Below the pieces are notes generated by a model that was given only the letters and a program-made list of their open reading frames with translations, had not been told where the DNA came from and ran no database searches. Positions 45,073 to 55,241 of a stretch of 64,000 nt of DNA are shown piece after piece (within the stretch, counting starts at the first letter, position 1; each line of letters starts with the position of its first letter). Where the stretch lies: NCBI RefSeq assembly GCF_001591545.1, contig NZ_BCVC01000006.1, positions 96,779 through 160,778 of the forward strand, in the 5' to 3' direction. Position numbers and translations under genes: made by a program. Origin of the DNA: Lederbergia lenta NBRC 16444. GTDB lineage: Bacteria > Bacillota > Bacilli > Bacillales > Bacillaceae_C.

Positions 45073-46535
45073 ATAGCATTCAGAAAAAAATATTGGTACT
45101 CGTCCTAACTGTTTTATTTATTATGGCTGCTATTTGGATTTCATTGACCCACTATAATCAAAAAATGCAAAATCAGTACAATGAAATATTAGAGCGCTAT
45201 TTAATCATGAATGAAGTGACAAGTGATAGCCAACAAATTGTCACTACTCTTAATAATTATTTAATTGAACCGACAGAAGCAAATTTAAAGGCACTCCATT
45301 TAGGTGAAATTAAAATTCAGAGAACAACAGATGAAGTTTCCAAATTTAGAAATGTGGATAATGATTATGCATTAACTAATTACGAAAACTTAATCGACAG
45401 CCTTCTTGAAACAATGAATCAATCTGTACTAGCCCGCACAGAACAACAAACAGAAGATTATTTGAGTGCATTTTCTGAAGCGAGCCGAATTTCGAAGTAT
45501 ATTTCGGAAATGACACTTACATTAATTGACACAGAGATTAAAACATATGAACGATTCTACCGTAGCATTATTGAACGTTCGGAAAAATTACGAATATTGG
45601 GATTCTGGCTCTTACTTTTGATTACCTTATTGTTGTTGCTATTGGCCCATTGGTTTTCAAAAAGGATTACTCGGCCTGTCATAAAGCTAACGGAAGCAGC
45701 ACAAGAGTTATCTATGGGGAGATTTGATTTGAAAATTGAAGTGGATTCGGATGATGAAATTTCCTTTCTTGCAAAAATGTTTGATAAGATGCGAATCAAT
45801 ATTAATAACTATTTATCTGAAATTAAACAGAAGGCACAGCTGGAGCATGAACTCCAACAAAGTAAACTGCTATTGCAAGAAAGCCAGCTTCATAGCCTGC
45901 AAAGCCAGATTAACCCCCATTTTCTGTATAACACTTTGGATATATTATCAAAAAAGGCCTATTTAGAAGGGTCGGAAGAAACAAGTGATCTTTTAGTAAG
46001 TGTTGCGGGGCTTTTACGCTATAACCTTAATAAGTTAGAAAACTCAGCCGCCTTATTCGAAGAAGTGCAGGTCCTTAAACAATATATAGATATTCAATAT
46101 GCAAGGTTCACAGACCGGTTGCACTTTCATATGGAGATTGATGAATCCTGTTTAGGTGTAAAAATTCCACGGTTAACCTTGCAGCCAATCATAGAAAATG
46201 CCGTTATCCATGCAATAGAGCCAAATGAGGATGGAGGAATAATCAGCTTTTGCGTTAAAGATGGAATTGACCACGTAAGAATAGAGATGGAGGATAATGG
46301 TCCAGGCATGACGGAAGAAAAGATTAAACAAATACTTCAAGTAAATAATAATAAAGGGGAAGGTCATTTTACAGGAATTGGGATTAACAACGTCGTAAAG
46401 CGTTTAAATTTATTTTACAATCGCAATGATGTATTTGATATGGAGAGCTCACCAGGGAAAGGTACAAAGGTAATTTTAAAAATACCGAAAACAAGGAGAG
46501 TGGACGGCAATGAAGCGACTCCTCATCGTGGATGA
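45069..46535 (+). CDS. LytS/YesM-type sensor histidine kinase of a sugar three-component system
   Basis: A 488-residue membrane kinase. Transmembrane helices lie at about 7-27 and 176-196, framing a roughly 150-residue helical extracellular part that is too small for a sugar-binding fold and so fits contact with the neighbouring binding protein. HAMP follows (about 197-250), then the His_kinase domain with His284 in QSQINPHFLYNTLD, N-box IIENAVIHAIEP and G-box DNGPGM. It overlaps both neighbours (4 bases upstream, 26 downstream), so the three are co-translated. It is expected to phosphorylate the regulator at 46510. Confidence 0.93.
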   Translation: MNSIQKKILVLVLTVLFIMAAIWISLTHYNQKMQNQYNEILERYLIMNEVTSDSQQIVTTLNNYLIEPTEANLKALHLGEIKIQRTTDEVSKFRNVDNDYALTNYENLIDSLLETMNQSVLARTEQQTEDYLSAFSEASRISKYISEMTLTLIDTEIKTYERFYRSIIERSEKLRILGFWLLLLITLLLLLLAHWFSKRITRPVIKLTEAAQELSMGRFDLKIEVDSDDEISFLAKMFDKMRININNYLSEIKQKAQLEHELQQSKLLLQESQLHSLQSQINPHFLYNTLDILSKKAYLEGSEETSDLLVSVAGLLRYNLNKLENSAALFEEVQVLKQYIDIQYARFTDRLHFHMEIDESCLGVKIPRLTLQPIIENAVIHAIEPNEDGGIISFCVKDGIDHVRIEMEDNGPGMTEEKIKQILQVNNNKGEGHFTGIGINNVVKRLNLFYNRNDVFDMESSPGKGTKVILKIPKTRRVDGNEATPHRG

Positions 46536-48051
46536 TGAACAGATAGTAAGAGAAGGCCTAAAAGCGATACTATCTAATAACTTTCCAGAGCTTGAAATAA
46601 AAGAAGCGAAAAATGGGAAGGTTGCCTTAGAGATGGCTGAGTTATTTATGCCTGATTTGGTATTAATGGATATAAAGATGCCTAAAATGTCTGGTCTTGA
46701 AGCGATCCGCCTTATGAACGAGAAAAATCCTCATATCAAGTTTATTATGATTACAGCATATGCCGAGTTTGAATATGCAAAGTCCGCGATAATGCTAGGT
46801 GTAAAAGATTATCTCCTTAAGCCAAGTAAAGCAACAGAGGTTGTACAAACCGTAAGTAGGGTAATAAGTCAAATCAATGAGGAAAAACTGTCTAGGAAAG
46901 AAAATCTATTTCAGCAAAATACCTTGCAAAAGGCATTAACTATTGTAGAAACAGATGTTGTAACACAGTTATTATTTGACCATGTTCACGAGATACATTT
47001 GGATGAGTTAGTTGAGCTATTGGATACTCCCATGACTAGTGAAAAGTTTGTAATGAGTATTTTATTACCACAGGATTCGGAAAGCCTATATGCGGAAATT
47101 AAACAAAAAGTTAGAAAAATAGGGAGTACATGGGTTGGTGCTTTATATGGACGACAGATTCCAATGATTGTATTTAGGCAGCCTGGTCAATCATTTCGTT
47201 CCCAAGCTATAACTTTGGCTAGAAGTATTTTATCCGTATCCAGTACCCACGATAGAGCTGGTTGGTTTATTGGGATTGGTAATATTTGCGACTCGTTGGA
47301 TAAAATTAGGCAGTCTTATCAAGAATCGCTTATTACTACCAAAGATATTTCTCTGCCTGTTAAGTATCGCTTTTATGCCGATATGCCACTAGCTGATACA
47401 AAAATAGCTGGATATAATTCAAGGGTATTGGAAAGTAAATTTTTTGATCAGATTCGAAATGGTCAGTGGCGGGAAATTATAATAGAAGCAGCTGAATTAA
47501 TTGGTTTTTTTGAGAATAAAGGTGTTAGTCTTATTGAGACCCAGCAACGTATTTTAGAGCTGCTTTGGATTGCCTCTCGGGTGTTAAATGAAATGGGAGT
47601 GGAAACTGATACTCCTTTGTATTCCATTCAAATAAAAGACTTTAGGCAATTGCGCACCGAAACGAATCATCTAATGAACCAAATGTGGCAGTCTTATATC
47701 GAGTATTATAATGAAATAGAAGATGATACAATTCAGCGGATTAAGCAGTATATAGTTGAACATTCTCATGAGGAAATTTCCCTAGATGGGATAGCACATA
47801 AATTTGAATTAAGCCCTATTTATATTAGCAAACTTTTTAAAGAACAATTAGGCGTGAACTATATAACCTTTTTGACTGAATGTAGATTAAAAAGAGCTAG
47901 GAAATTAATGATGATTCCAGAAAAGAGCTTGAAAGAAATTACTTTCGATGTTGGATACCAAGATCCAAACTATTTCAGTAAGGTTTTTAAAAAGATGTAT
48001 GGTGCATCACCAACAGAGTATAGAAGATCATTAATCGGCACGAAAGGATAG
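46510..48051 (+). CDS. YesN-type response regulator (AraC DNA-binding)
   Basis: A 513-residue regulator. The receiver domain has VDDE, Asp54 (LVLMDIKMP) and Lys in LLKPSK. A middle domain of about 250 residues follows. The C-terminal AraC double helix-turn-helix (about 405-513) ends ITFDVGYQDPNYFSKVFKKMYGASPTEYRR. AGGAGAG lies before the ATG inside the kinase gene. Third part of the putative XylFII-LytS-YesN-like system; likely targets are the promoters before 48062, 49392 and 53511. The next gene starts 10 bases later. Confidence 0.94.
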   Translation: MKRLLIVDDEQIVREGLKAILSNNFPELEIKEAKNGKVALEMAELFMPDLVLMDIKMPKMSGLEAIRLMNEKNPHIKFIMITAYAEFEYAKSAIMLGVKDYLLKPSKATEVVQTVSRVISQINEEKLSRKENLFQQNTLQKALTIVETDVVTQLLFDHVHEIHLDELVELLDTPMTSEKFVMSILLPQDSESLYAEIKQKVRKIGSTWVGALYGRQIPMIVFRQPGQSFRSQAITLARSILSVSSTHDRAGWFIGIGNICDSLDKIRQSYQESLITTKDISLPVKYRFYADMPLADTKIAGYNSRVLESKFFDQIRNGQWREIIIEAAELIGFFENKGVSLIETQQRILELLWIASRVLNEMGVETDTPLYSIQIKDFRQLRTETNHLMNQMWQSYIEYYNEIEDDTIQRIKQYIVEHSHEEISLDGIAHKFELSPIYISKLFKEQLGVNYITFLTECRLKRARKLMMIPEKSLKEITFDVGYQDPNYFSKVFKKMYGASPTEYRRSLIGTKG

Positions 48052-48061
48052 CTAAGGGGGG

Positions 48062-49159
48062 TTGAAACTGAAAAAGGTATATATTCTATTACTTATGTTT
48101 CTTGTAATCTATACTGCTACTGGTTGTCAACAAAAGTCGAACCGTTCTGAAAAACAAGTTTTAGACGGGGAAGCCTCATTAAACAAAGAAACTAATGAGG
48201 GTCAAGTAGAAAAGACCAGCAAGATAGTTATTGGTTTTTCTATGGACACATTAGCCGAGGAAAGATGGCTAAGGGACCGCGAGTTGTTTAAGGAGGCTGT
48301 GGAAGACTTAGGGGCAGAGGTAAAGATACTGGCATCAAAGGGGGATGATGCACAGCAAATTTTGCAGGCCGAAACATTAATCAATGAGGGTATCGATATA
48401 CTAGTCATTGTGCCACATAACGCCGAGTCAACAGCTATGATTGTTAAAAAGGCACATGCATCAGGGATTAAAGTACTATCATATGATCGATTAGTAAGAA
48501 ATTCTGAAATTGATCTTTATATTTCTTATGACAATGAAATGGTAGGCGAACTCCAAGCAAAGGCAATAACAAAATTAGTTCCGAAAGGAAATTATGTGTA
48601 TATAGGTGGAGCAGAAACAGATTACAATGCACATTTGTTTAAAAAAGGCGTCTTTAATATTCTCCAACCTCTTATTGACAAAGGAGATATTACCATTGTT
48701 TATGACCAATGGACAAAGGATTGGATTCCTGAATATGCTCTGTCCAATATGGAAGAGGCTTTATTAGCAAACAATAATAAGGTAGATGCTGTGATCTCAG
48801 CAAATGATGCTACAGCTGGTAAGGTAATTCAAGCACTGGCTAAACAAGGTCTTGCAGGAAAAGTACCTGTTGCTGGGCAGGATGCTGACCTTGCTGCTGC
48901 ACAAAGAATCGTTCTAGGCACGCAAACCATGACAGTATATAAGCCATTGAAAGAACTTGCAGGCCAAGCCGCTGAGCTTGCCGTAAAACTTGCCAGAGGG
49001 GAAGAAGTAGAGGGAGAAAGAATTATAAACAATGGGAAAGCTGAAGTCCCATCCGTGCTATACTCTCCAATTGCTGTTGATAAAAAAAACATTGATGAAA
49101 CAATAATTGCAGATGGTTTCCATACAAAACAAGAAGTCTATGGAAAAAAGCATGAATAG
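48062..49159 (+). CDS. D-xylose-binding-protein-like lipoprotein (XylF type), first
   Basis: A 365-residue lipoprotein with lipobox ATGC (Cys22) and a Peripla_BP_4 sugar-binding fold. The text follows E. coli XylF closely: IGFSMDTLAEERWLRDRELF, LVIVPHN, KVLSYDRLVRN, YISYDNEMVGELQA, GNYVYIGGAETDYNAHLFKKG, SANDATAGKVIQAL, VAGQDADLAAAQRI and QTMTVYKPL. D-xylose is the likely ligand by homology. It is the last gene of the sensing operon and is followed by a terminator, so it may supply ligand to the sensor as well as to the transporter. Start TTG 48062, close to the GGGGGG; CTG 48068 would be better spaced but is rare. Confidence 0.9.
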   Translation: MKLKKVYILLLMFLVIYTATGCQQKSNRSEKQVLDGEASLNKETNEGQVEKTSKIVIGFSMDTLAEERWLRDRELFKEAVEDLGAEVKILASKGDDAQQILQAETLINEGIDILVIVPHNAESTAMIVKKAHASGIKVLSYDRLVRNSEIDLYISYDNEMVGELQAKAITKLVPKGNYVYIGGAETDYNAHLFKKGVFNILQPLIDKGDITIVYDQWTKDWIPEYALSNMEEALLANNNKVDAVISANDATAGKVIQALAKQGLAGKVPVAGQDADLAAAQRIVLGTQTMTVYKPLKELAGQAAELAVKLARGEEVEGERIINNGKAEVPSVLYSPIAVDKKNIDETIIADGFHTKQEVYGKKHE

Positions 49160-49168
49160 TTTAACTGC

Positions 49169-49206
49169 TAAAGTCACCAGGAATTATCCTGGTGACTTTA
49201 TTTTAA
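49169..49206 (+). terminator. Terminator of the sensing operon
   Basis: A perfect 14-bp stem (TAAAGTCACCAGGA with its complement) with a 4-base loop and TTTTA. The 185-base gap after it holds the promoter of the transporter operon. Confidence 0.92.
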
Positions 49207-49312
49207 TGTATTAGTTCTTAAGACCTATAGGTTGGACTCGTCATCTTGTAGCTTACTGCATCCTTGATTCTAGAACATTTAAAAAATACAGACGATAATA
49301 AAATAATGCTAT

Positions 49313-49327
49313 AAGAAAGCGTTTTAC
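49313..49327. promoter_or_regulatory. Candidate cre (CcpA) site upstream of the transporter operon
   Basis: AAGAAAGCGTTTTAC keeps the central AAAGCGTTTT of the cre consensus, with deviations at the ends. It is 65 bases before the chvE-like gene, where catabolite repression of a sugar importer would act. Confidence 0.4.
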
Positions 49328-49391
49328 AGGAAAGTGAAGCTGATATATTTGAATTGTAGTTAAAAATTATAGATGAGAGTGGGGTTTCAAT

Positions 49392-50534
49392 ATGAAGCAT
49401 TTTAAATTGGTTTCTGTCTTGCTCGTTGTAATGATAATGGCAATTATCGCAGTTGGCTGTAGTAATAATAGTACAAAGAGTAGCGGAGAAAGTAATAATG
49501 GGAAAAAACCTGGAGGTAAAGTAAATGTTGGAATTGTTTTACCAACGAAAGATGAACCGAGATGGGTCCAAGATGAGACGCGATTTCATGATGCGTTAAA
49601 GGATTCCGATTATACAACTGAAATTTTATTTAGCCAAGGATCATCCGCTAAAGAAAAGGAAAATGTAGAAATCCTCATTAGTAAAGGGATTGATGTTTTA
49701 ATTATTGCTCCACATGATGGTCCGGCGGCGGGTGCGGCTGTAGAAGCTGCGAAAAAGGAAGGTATTACAGTCATTGCGTATGATCGTTTAATTACGGATA
49801 CAGAAGCAGTTGATTATTATGTAACATTTGACAGTGTTGCGGTAGGTGAAGCACAGGGACAATTCTTAATTGATCACGCAGGTGAAGGCAAAGATATCCC
49901 ATTGTATCTTTATGCTGGAGCAGCTTCTGATAATAATGCCTTTTTATTTTTTGAAGGAGCATGGAAAGCGCTGCAACCGAAGATTGCGGATGGAACTTTC
50001 GTTGTTGCTAACTCGAGTACAGCTGAGGGGTTAAAAGATAAAGCAGAACTTTCACGTGATGAATTAGGCAAGATACTTGGTCAAGTTACAACAAATTGGG
50101 ATCCAAATGAAGCAAAAAATAAAGCTCAAACTCACCTGACAGCAGCTACTGCGGACTTAAAGGGAGATATTGCAATACTTGCTCCAAATGACGGTACTTC
50201 ACGTTCTATTGCAGATGTATTTGCCGGAGACCCAGACGTTTCAAACTATGTAATAACTGGTCAAGATGCCGAAAAGGCCTCTATTCAATATATTATCGAT
50301 GGAAAACAGTCAATGACAGTATTTAAAGACGTTCGTACACTCGTTCAGGACGCTATGGGAATGGCTGTTGACATTCTTGATGGCAAAGAGCCTGAAACTA
50401 CTGGCTCATACGACAATGGAAGTAAGGAGATATCTGCAAAACAGACAGATGTTATCGTTGTTGAGCAAGAGAACGTTAAAGCTGAACTCATTGATTCGGA
50501 CTACTATAAAGAGAGTGAGTTTACTGGACTATAA
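49392..50534 (+). CDS. chvE: ChvE-type multiple-monosaccharide binding lipoprotein
   Basis: A 380-residue lipoprotein with lipobox AVGC (Cys23) and Peripla_BP_4 fold. It shows the ChvE-group features: VGIVLPTKDEPRWVQDETRF, VLIIAPHDGPAAGAAVEAAKKEGITVIAYDRLI, an inserted segment around TTNWDPNEAKNKAQTHL, and ITGQDAEKASIQYIIDGKQSMTVFKDVR. ChvE-group proteins bind xylose, arabinose, glucose or galactose. It heads the mmsAB-type transporter operon. GTGGGG-like SD lies upstream. A hairpin separates it from the ATPase gene. Symbol is by family. Confidence 0.9.
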   Translation: MKHFKLVSVLLVVMIMAIIAVGCSNNSTKSSGESNNGKKPGGKVNVGIVLPTKDEPRWVQDETRFHDALKDSDYTTEILFSQGSSAKEKENVEILISKGIDVLIIAPHDGPAAGAAVEAAKKEGITVIAYDRLITDTEAVDYYVTFDSVAVGEAQGQFLIDHAGEGKDIPLYLYAGAASDNNAFLFFEGAWKALQPKIADGTFVVANSSTAEGLKDKAELSRDELGKILGQVTTNWDPNEAKNKAQTHLTAATADLKGDIAILAPNDGTSRSIADVFAGDPDVSNYVITGQDAEKASIQYIIDGKQSMTVFKDVRTLVQDAMGMAVDILDGKEPETTGSYDNGSKEISAKQTDVIVVEQENVKAELIDSDYYKESEFTGL

Positions 50535-50563
50535 AAATATGAATACCTAGAGCAATCTTTAGG

Positions 50564-50595
50564 GATAGTGATGGATAAAAAAATCTGTCACTATC
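50564..50595 (+). terminator. Hairpin between binding-protein and ATPase genes
   Basis: GATAGTGA with TCACTATC as outer stem and further pairing inside. No T-run follows; it probably stabilises the upstream mRNA or attenuates. Confidence 0.6.
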
Positions 50596-50632
50596 TCCTG
50601 CTTGTCATATTGTTTGTTGAGGAGGTAAAACA

Positions 50633-52153
50633 GTGAGCGAATATATTCTGGAAATGAGACAGATTACGAAGGAATTTACAGGAGTCAAAGCGCTCAGTAA
50701 TGTCAATTTTAAAGTGAAAAAGGGAGAGATTCACTGCCTAGTTGGTGAAAATGGGGCCGGTAAATCTACTTTAATGAAAATACTTAGTGGTGTTTATCCA
50801 TATGGTTCGTACACGGGGGACATCATTTTCAATGATAAAGTGCAACAATTTAACAAAATTAATGACAGTGTTGAAACGGGGGTCGTTATTATCTATCAAG
50901 AACTTGCTTTATTTCCGGACCTCTCTGTTTATGAAAATATCTTTATAGGCAATGAAGTTAATCATAGCGGGATATTGGATTTTAACAAAACCATTGTTGA
51001 ATCGAAAAAGCTGCTTGATAAGGTCAAACTGAAAGTAACTCCTGAAACTCTAATTAAAGATTTAGGAGTAGGAAAACAACAGTTGATCGAAATTGCAAAA
51101 GCTTTAAGCAAAGATGTAAAGTTGCTTATTTTAGATGAACCGACAGCAGCGCTGAATGAAGACGATAGTGAAAACCTATTAGAGTTATTGCGGGAATTAA
51201 AGAAGCAGGGGATTACCTGTATTATGATTTCCCATAAATTGAAGGAAGTAATATCTATTGCAGATAAGGCAACCGTTATCCGTGATGGAGAAACGATCTG
51301 CACACTGGACGCTTCTAAGGGAGAGATAAATGAAGGTGCAATTATCAAGAATATGGTCGGTCGAGAAATTGAGGATATTTACCCGAAAAGAGAGAAAAAG
51401 GTTTTGGGTGAAAAAGTTATTGAGTTATCTAAATGGACTGCCTATGATCCTCAACTGGGACGCAATGTTTCTAAGGATATCGACTTACATGTGCGAAAAG
51501 GAGAAATTGTTGGTATAGCCGGATTAATGGGCTCAGGACGAACAGAACTTGCCCTTAGTATTTTTGGTAATTCAAAGTCATATAAGTTACAAGGGAGTCT
51601 ATTGGTGGAAGGGATTCCTGTCAACTTTAAACATACTAGCCAGGCCATAAAATCAGGAATTGCTTATGTGACGGAAGATCGAAAAGGTGATGGTCTGTTT
51701 TTATTACAGGATATTAAGAATAATATTACTGCAGCAAATTTAAAGGGAATCTCTTCAAATGGGATTATTAATGTAAATGAAGAAATTAATATTGCTGATC
51801 ATTATAAAGGCTCATTAGGTATTAAAACATCATCTTTGCAACAACTAGTAGGTAATTTGAGCGGTGGCAATCAACAAAAAGTTTCATTAGGTAAATGGCT
51901 GTTTGTAGGTCCTAAATTACTTATATTAGACGAACCAACAAGGGGGATTGATGTTGGTGCGAAATTTGAAATTTATTCAGTTATGAATGAACTAATAGAT
52001 CAAGGTATGAGTATTATTATGATTTCTTCAGAACTTGGTGAGGTTCTTGGGATGAGCGACCGCATTTATGTAATGGCAGAAGGAGAAATCAAAGGTGAGT
52101 TGTCATCTGAGGAAGCTGATCAGGAAAAAATTATACAACTTGCTACGCAATAG
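50633..52153 (+). CDS. mmsA: Sugar ABC transporter ATPase, tandem type (MmsA/GguA/XylG family)
   Basis: A 506-residue cytoplasmic ATPase with two fused nucleotide-binding domains. First domain: Walker A GENGAGKST (about 37-45), signature LGVGKQQLIEIAKAL, Walker B LLILDEPTAAL. Second domain: degenerate Walker A GLMGSGRTE (about 299), signature LSGGNQQKVSLGKWL, Walker B LLILDEPTRGID. YPYGSYTGDI after the first Walker A is typical of the GguA/XylG group. GTG start with GAGGAGG 7 bases upstream. It energises the permease encoded 12 bases downstream. Confidence 0.95.
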   Translation: MSEYILEMRQITKEFTGVKALSNVNFKVKKGEIHCLVGENGAGKSTLMKILSGVYPYGSYTGDIIFNDKVQQFNKINDSVETGVVIIYQELALFPDLSVYENIFIGNEVNHSGILDFNKTIVESKKLLDKVKLKVTPETLIKDLGVGKQQLIEIAKALSKDVKLLILDEPTAALNEDDSENLLELLRELKKQGITCIMISHKLKEVISIADKATVIRDGETICTLDASKGEINEGAIIKNMVGREIEDIYPKREKKVLGEKVIELSKWTAYDPQLGRNVSKDIDLHVRKGEIVGIAGLMGSGRTELALSIFGNSKSYKLQGSLLVEGIPVNFKHTSQAIKSGIAYVTEDRKGDGLFLLQDIKNNITAANLKGISSNGIINVNEEINIADHYKGSLGIKTSSLQQLVGNLSGGNQQKVSLGKWLFVGPKLLILDEPTRGIDVGAKFEIYSVMNELIDQGMSIIMISSELGEVLGMSDRIYVMAEGEIKGELSSEEADQEKIIQLATQ

Positions 52154-52165
52154 GAGGACAATAAT

Positions 52166-53341
52166 ATGAAACTATTAAATGAAGCGAAGCATTTAATTAA
52201 GGATAATATTCGTGATTATGGGATGTACATTGCTTTAATTGTTATTATGGTAACATTTTCAATTCTAACAGATGGCCTATTTATGTCCTCAAGGAATATA
52301 AGTAATTTACTAGATTCTGCAGGGTATATTGCGGTTTTAGCTGTAGGTGTCATGCTAGTTATAGTGATTAGACATATTGACTTATCCATAGGGTTTTTAG
52401 CTGGATTCCTTGGTGCTCTTGCAGCAATATTACTTATGCAATTGGGATGGCCAATTTATATTGTCATTCCTATTATCCTCATTCTCGGAATAGCCGCTGG
52501 ATCGATTACAGGTTTTTTAGTAGCTAAAGTTGGGATTCCTGCATTCGTTGCTACACTTGCCGGATGGCTTATTTATAGAGGGGCTATTCTGATGGCAACA
52601 GAGAAGACTGGAACAATTATCATTAATAATGATGCATTCAACGCTATTGGCAATGGGTATATTCCATCCATTTTAGTAATTAATGGTGTACATCTTTTAT
52701 CCATAATAATCGGTGCACTGGCGATTATCTTTTATATTTTTAGTACAGTAAAAAATAGGAAAAATAAAATAAAATATAGTTTTGAAGTTGTATCTAAAGA
52801 AATATTTATTCTACAATTAATTTTTGTATCAGCCATTATTGGTTATATTACCTGGGTTCTAGCTAGCTACAACGGCTTATCATGGACAGTTATTATTATC
52901 CTTCTTGTCGTTATTGTCTATCATTTTATTACAACAAAGACTGTAATAGGAAGGCATATTTATGCGGTAGGGAGCAACCCGGAAGCAGCCCATCTTAGTG
53001 GAATTAATGTAAGTAAAATTACATTCCTTGTATTTGGTTCCATGGGAATGTTATCTGCACTATCCGGTATCTTGTTTACTTCTCGTTTACAATCCGCTAC
53101 AACGACTGCCGGGACGCTTTTTGAACTTGATGCAATAGCAGCGGCGTTTGTTGGTGGTGTTTCTGCAGCAGGTGGAGTTGGTAAAGTAACTGGAGCAATT
53201 ATTGGTGCCCTCGTTATGGCTACACTAACAAACGGTATGAACTTGATGGGTGTAGGAATTGCACCTCAATATATTATCCGTGGTGGCGTATTGGCCTTGG
53301 CGGTTATCTTTGACGTATTTACTCGTAAACAAAGGGCATAA
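52166..53341 (+). CDS. mmsB: Sugar ABC transporter permease (MmsB/GguB/XylH family)
   Basis: A 391-residue permease of the BPD_transp_2 family with about ten transmembrane helices. Landmarks are GVMLVIVIRHIDLSIG (family motif), KVGIPAFVATLAGWLIYRGAI, and near the end GTLFELDAIAAAFVGGVSAAGGVGKVTGAIIGALVMATLTNGMNLMGVG. AGGAGG precedes the ATG. Works as a dimer with the tandem ATPase; substrates are pentoses or hexoses as for the ChvE group. A terminator follows, closing the transporter operon. Confidence 0.95.
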   Translation: MKLLNEAKHLIKDNIRDYGMYIALIVIMVTFSILTDGLFMSSRNISNLLDSAGYIAVLAVGVMLVIVIRHIDLSIGFLAGFLGALAAILLMQLGWPIYIVIPIILILGIAAGSITGFLVAKVGIPAFVATLAGWLIYRGAILMATEKTGTIIINNDAFNAIGNGYIPSILVINGVHLLSIIIGALAIIFYIFSTVKNRKNKIKYSFEVVSKEIFILQLIFVSAIIGYITWVLASYNGLSWTVIIILLVVIVYHFITTKTVIGRHIYAVGSNPEAAHLSGINVSKITFLVFGSMGMLSALSGILFTSRLQSATTTAGTLFELDAIAAAFVGGVSAAGGVGKVTGAIIGALVMATLTNGMNLMGVGIAPQYIIRGGVLALAVIFDVFTRKQRA

Positions 53342-53370
53342 CCGCCTATTTTGAATGATGAAGAAAAGGA

Positions 53371-53407
53371 GCCAGCTATATTTAATAGTTGGCATTTTAT
53401 TTTTTTA
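53371..53407 (+). terminator. Terminator of the transporter operon
   Basis: GCCAGCTAT with ATAGTTGGC (one mismatch) then TTTTATTTTTTT. Confidence 0.85.
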
Positions 53408-53510
53408 ATTAAAGTATACAGATACAATTTAAGACAACAAATGATAAGTCATACTGATACATGCTGTAGAGGATTTGTATTCGATCGTTATGGCGGATAG
53501 GAGTGGTCAT

Positions 53511-55217
53511 ATGCTAAGTAAGATCAGATGGAATAATATCAAAATAGGAGGAAAATATACGATCATTTTTTTAATTATAGTTGTTGCATTCCTTCTATCT
53601 ATTTTGATTACCTATTCATTTTTAAATAATTCGAGTAAATATATGGATTCTACTATCATCAAAAATAAAATATCATCCGAGGCGGAAGACATAGTGGCTC
53701 TATATCATGAGAAGTATCTTCTAATTCCGGAATATATCATATTATCAGATGACGGTAAGTTAAATGATTATTTATATTATAGTAAAGAGTTTACGGTAAA
53801 GGCAAAAAGCCTAAAACAACAATTGCCTAAAGAGCAACTTACCATTTTTAATAAGATTATTAAAAATAACAATCAGCTAGATCAATATTTCTTTAGTATG
53901 GTCGTTCCAAATGTACAGCAAATAAACGTAAATGAATTTGAGCGGTTACAAAAAGAGACAAACGCTCTAAAAGTCGAAACAGTGGCATTAGGAAAAGAGT
54001 TAAAGGAGTGGGCGACTAGCTCTAGTAATTCAGCGCTTAATAGCACTCAAAAAGACCTAAAGAAGATTAATTTAGTTTTAGTTTTTTCAGCGGCTGCTTC
54101 CATTTTTATTTCACTCTTTTTCATATTTTTCATGAGTAGGAAGATAAGGAATCATTTAAATAAAATTGTAGAAAGAAGTGAAGAAATTGCTAGTGGTAAG
54201 TTAAATGTGGATGAGCTTACGTATGTAGGAACGGATGAAATTGGTCAACTTTCAAAATCAATAAATCATATGGGAAAAAGCCTTCGTGATATGATTGCTC
54301 AGGTTTCCGGCCTGTCGACTGAGGTTGATAATCAAAGCAAATTGTTGTTTACAGCATCGAGAGCGGTTAACAGTGGTAGTGAACAAGTGGCTATTACGAT
54401 TGAGGATTTGGCGACTGGAGTGGGCTCTCAATCAGAAAATGCTGTAAATATATCCCAGAATACACAAGGGTTAACTGATCAAATTTTAGCTGTAAATGCG
54501 CATAGTGAAGAATTGGTTCAATTCTCTAACCAAGTTCTGAATGTCTCCACCAATGGTAACAGACAGATGAGAGAGTCTTTAAAACAAATGAAGTTGATCA
54601 ATAATGTCTTCCAAATTTCAGTCATCAATGTGAAGACATTAGAAGAGAGGACTCAGTCTATAACGGAAATTGTGAGTGTTATAAAATCTATAGCTGACCA
54701 AACGAATCTTCTTGCCTTAAATGCGTCTATTGAAGCAGCAAGAGCTGGTGATGCCGGTAAGGGATTTGCTGTAGTCGCTTTAGAAGTTAGAAAGTTGGCA
54801 GAAGAGGTAACGAATTCTATAGAAAATATCGCTTCTATTACATTTAGTATAAAAAAAGAAACGACAAATATTGCTAGTGAATTGAACAGTGGCTATCTGG
54901 AGGTAAATAAGGGAACAAAGCAAATTGAATTATCAGGTACACAATTCATGAATATTAATGACAAAGTTGAAGAAATGTCGAATAGAATTAAAAATATTTC
55001 AGCTGTGTTCATAGAAATTCAACAGTCGAGCCAAGAAATTAATGAAGCAATAGAATATGTTGCAGCTGCTTCAGAAGAAGCCGCGGCAGGCACTGAGGAG
55101 ATTACTGCAACGATGCATGAGCAAAGTCAAGCGGTCAATCATATTTCATCAAGTGCTAAAAAATTAACGGATATGGTAGAACGTATGAATGCTATGATCA
55201 ATAAATTTCAACTTTAA
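53511..55217 (+). CDS. Methyl-accepting chemotaxis protein
   Basis: A 568-residue chemoreceptor. Transmembrane helix 1 at about 14-38, an extracellular helical (four-helix-bundle-like) domain of about 150 residues, transmembrane helix 2 at about 190-212, HAMP at about 213-265. The signalling domain has the hairpin tip [39 protein letters not shown]. The ATG at 53511 is used because ATAGGAG is 8 bases upstream; a longer TTG frame is not supported. It is followed 24 bases later by a XylF-like binding protein, so it probably senses xylose through that protein. Confidence 0.93.
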   Translation: MLSKIRWNNIKIGGKYTIIFLIIVVAFLLSILITYSFLNNSSKYMDSTIIKNKISSEAEDIVALYHEKYLLIPEYIILSDDGKLNDYLYYSKEFTVKAKSLKQQLPKEQLTIFNKIIKNNNQLDQYFFSMVVPNVQQINVNEFERLQKETNALKVETVALGKELKEWATSSSNSALNSTQKDLKKINLVLVFSAAASIFISLFFIFFMSRKIRNHLNKIVERSEEIASGKLNVDELTYVGTDEIGQLSKSINHMGKSLRDMIAQVSGLSTEVDNQSKLLFTASRAVNSGSEQVAITIEDLATGVGSQSENAVNISQNTQGLTDQILAVNAHSEELVQFSNQVLNVSTNGNRQMRESLKQMKLINNVFQISVINVKTLEERTQSITEIVSVIKSIADQTNLLALNASIEAARAGDAGKGFAVVALEVRKLAEEVTNSIENIASITFSIKKETTNIASELNSGYLEVNKGTKQIELSGTQFMNINDKVEEMSNRIKNISAVFIEIQQSSQEINEAIEYVAAASEEAAAGTEEITATMHEQSQAVNHISSSAKKLTDMVERMNAMINKFQL

Positions 55218-55241
55218 AATATAGGAAAGGGGGAGAATTGC

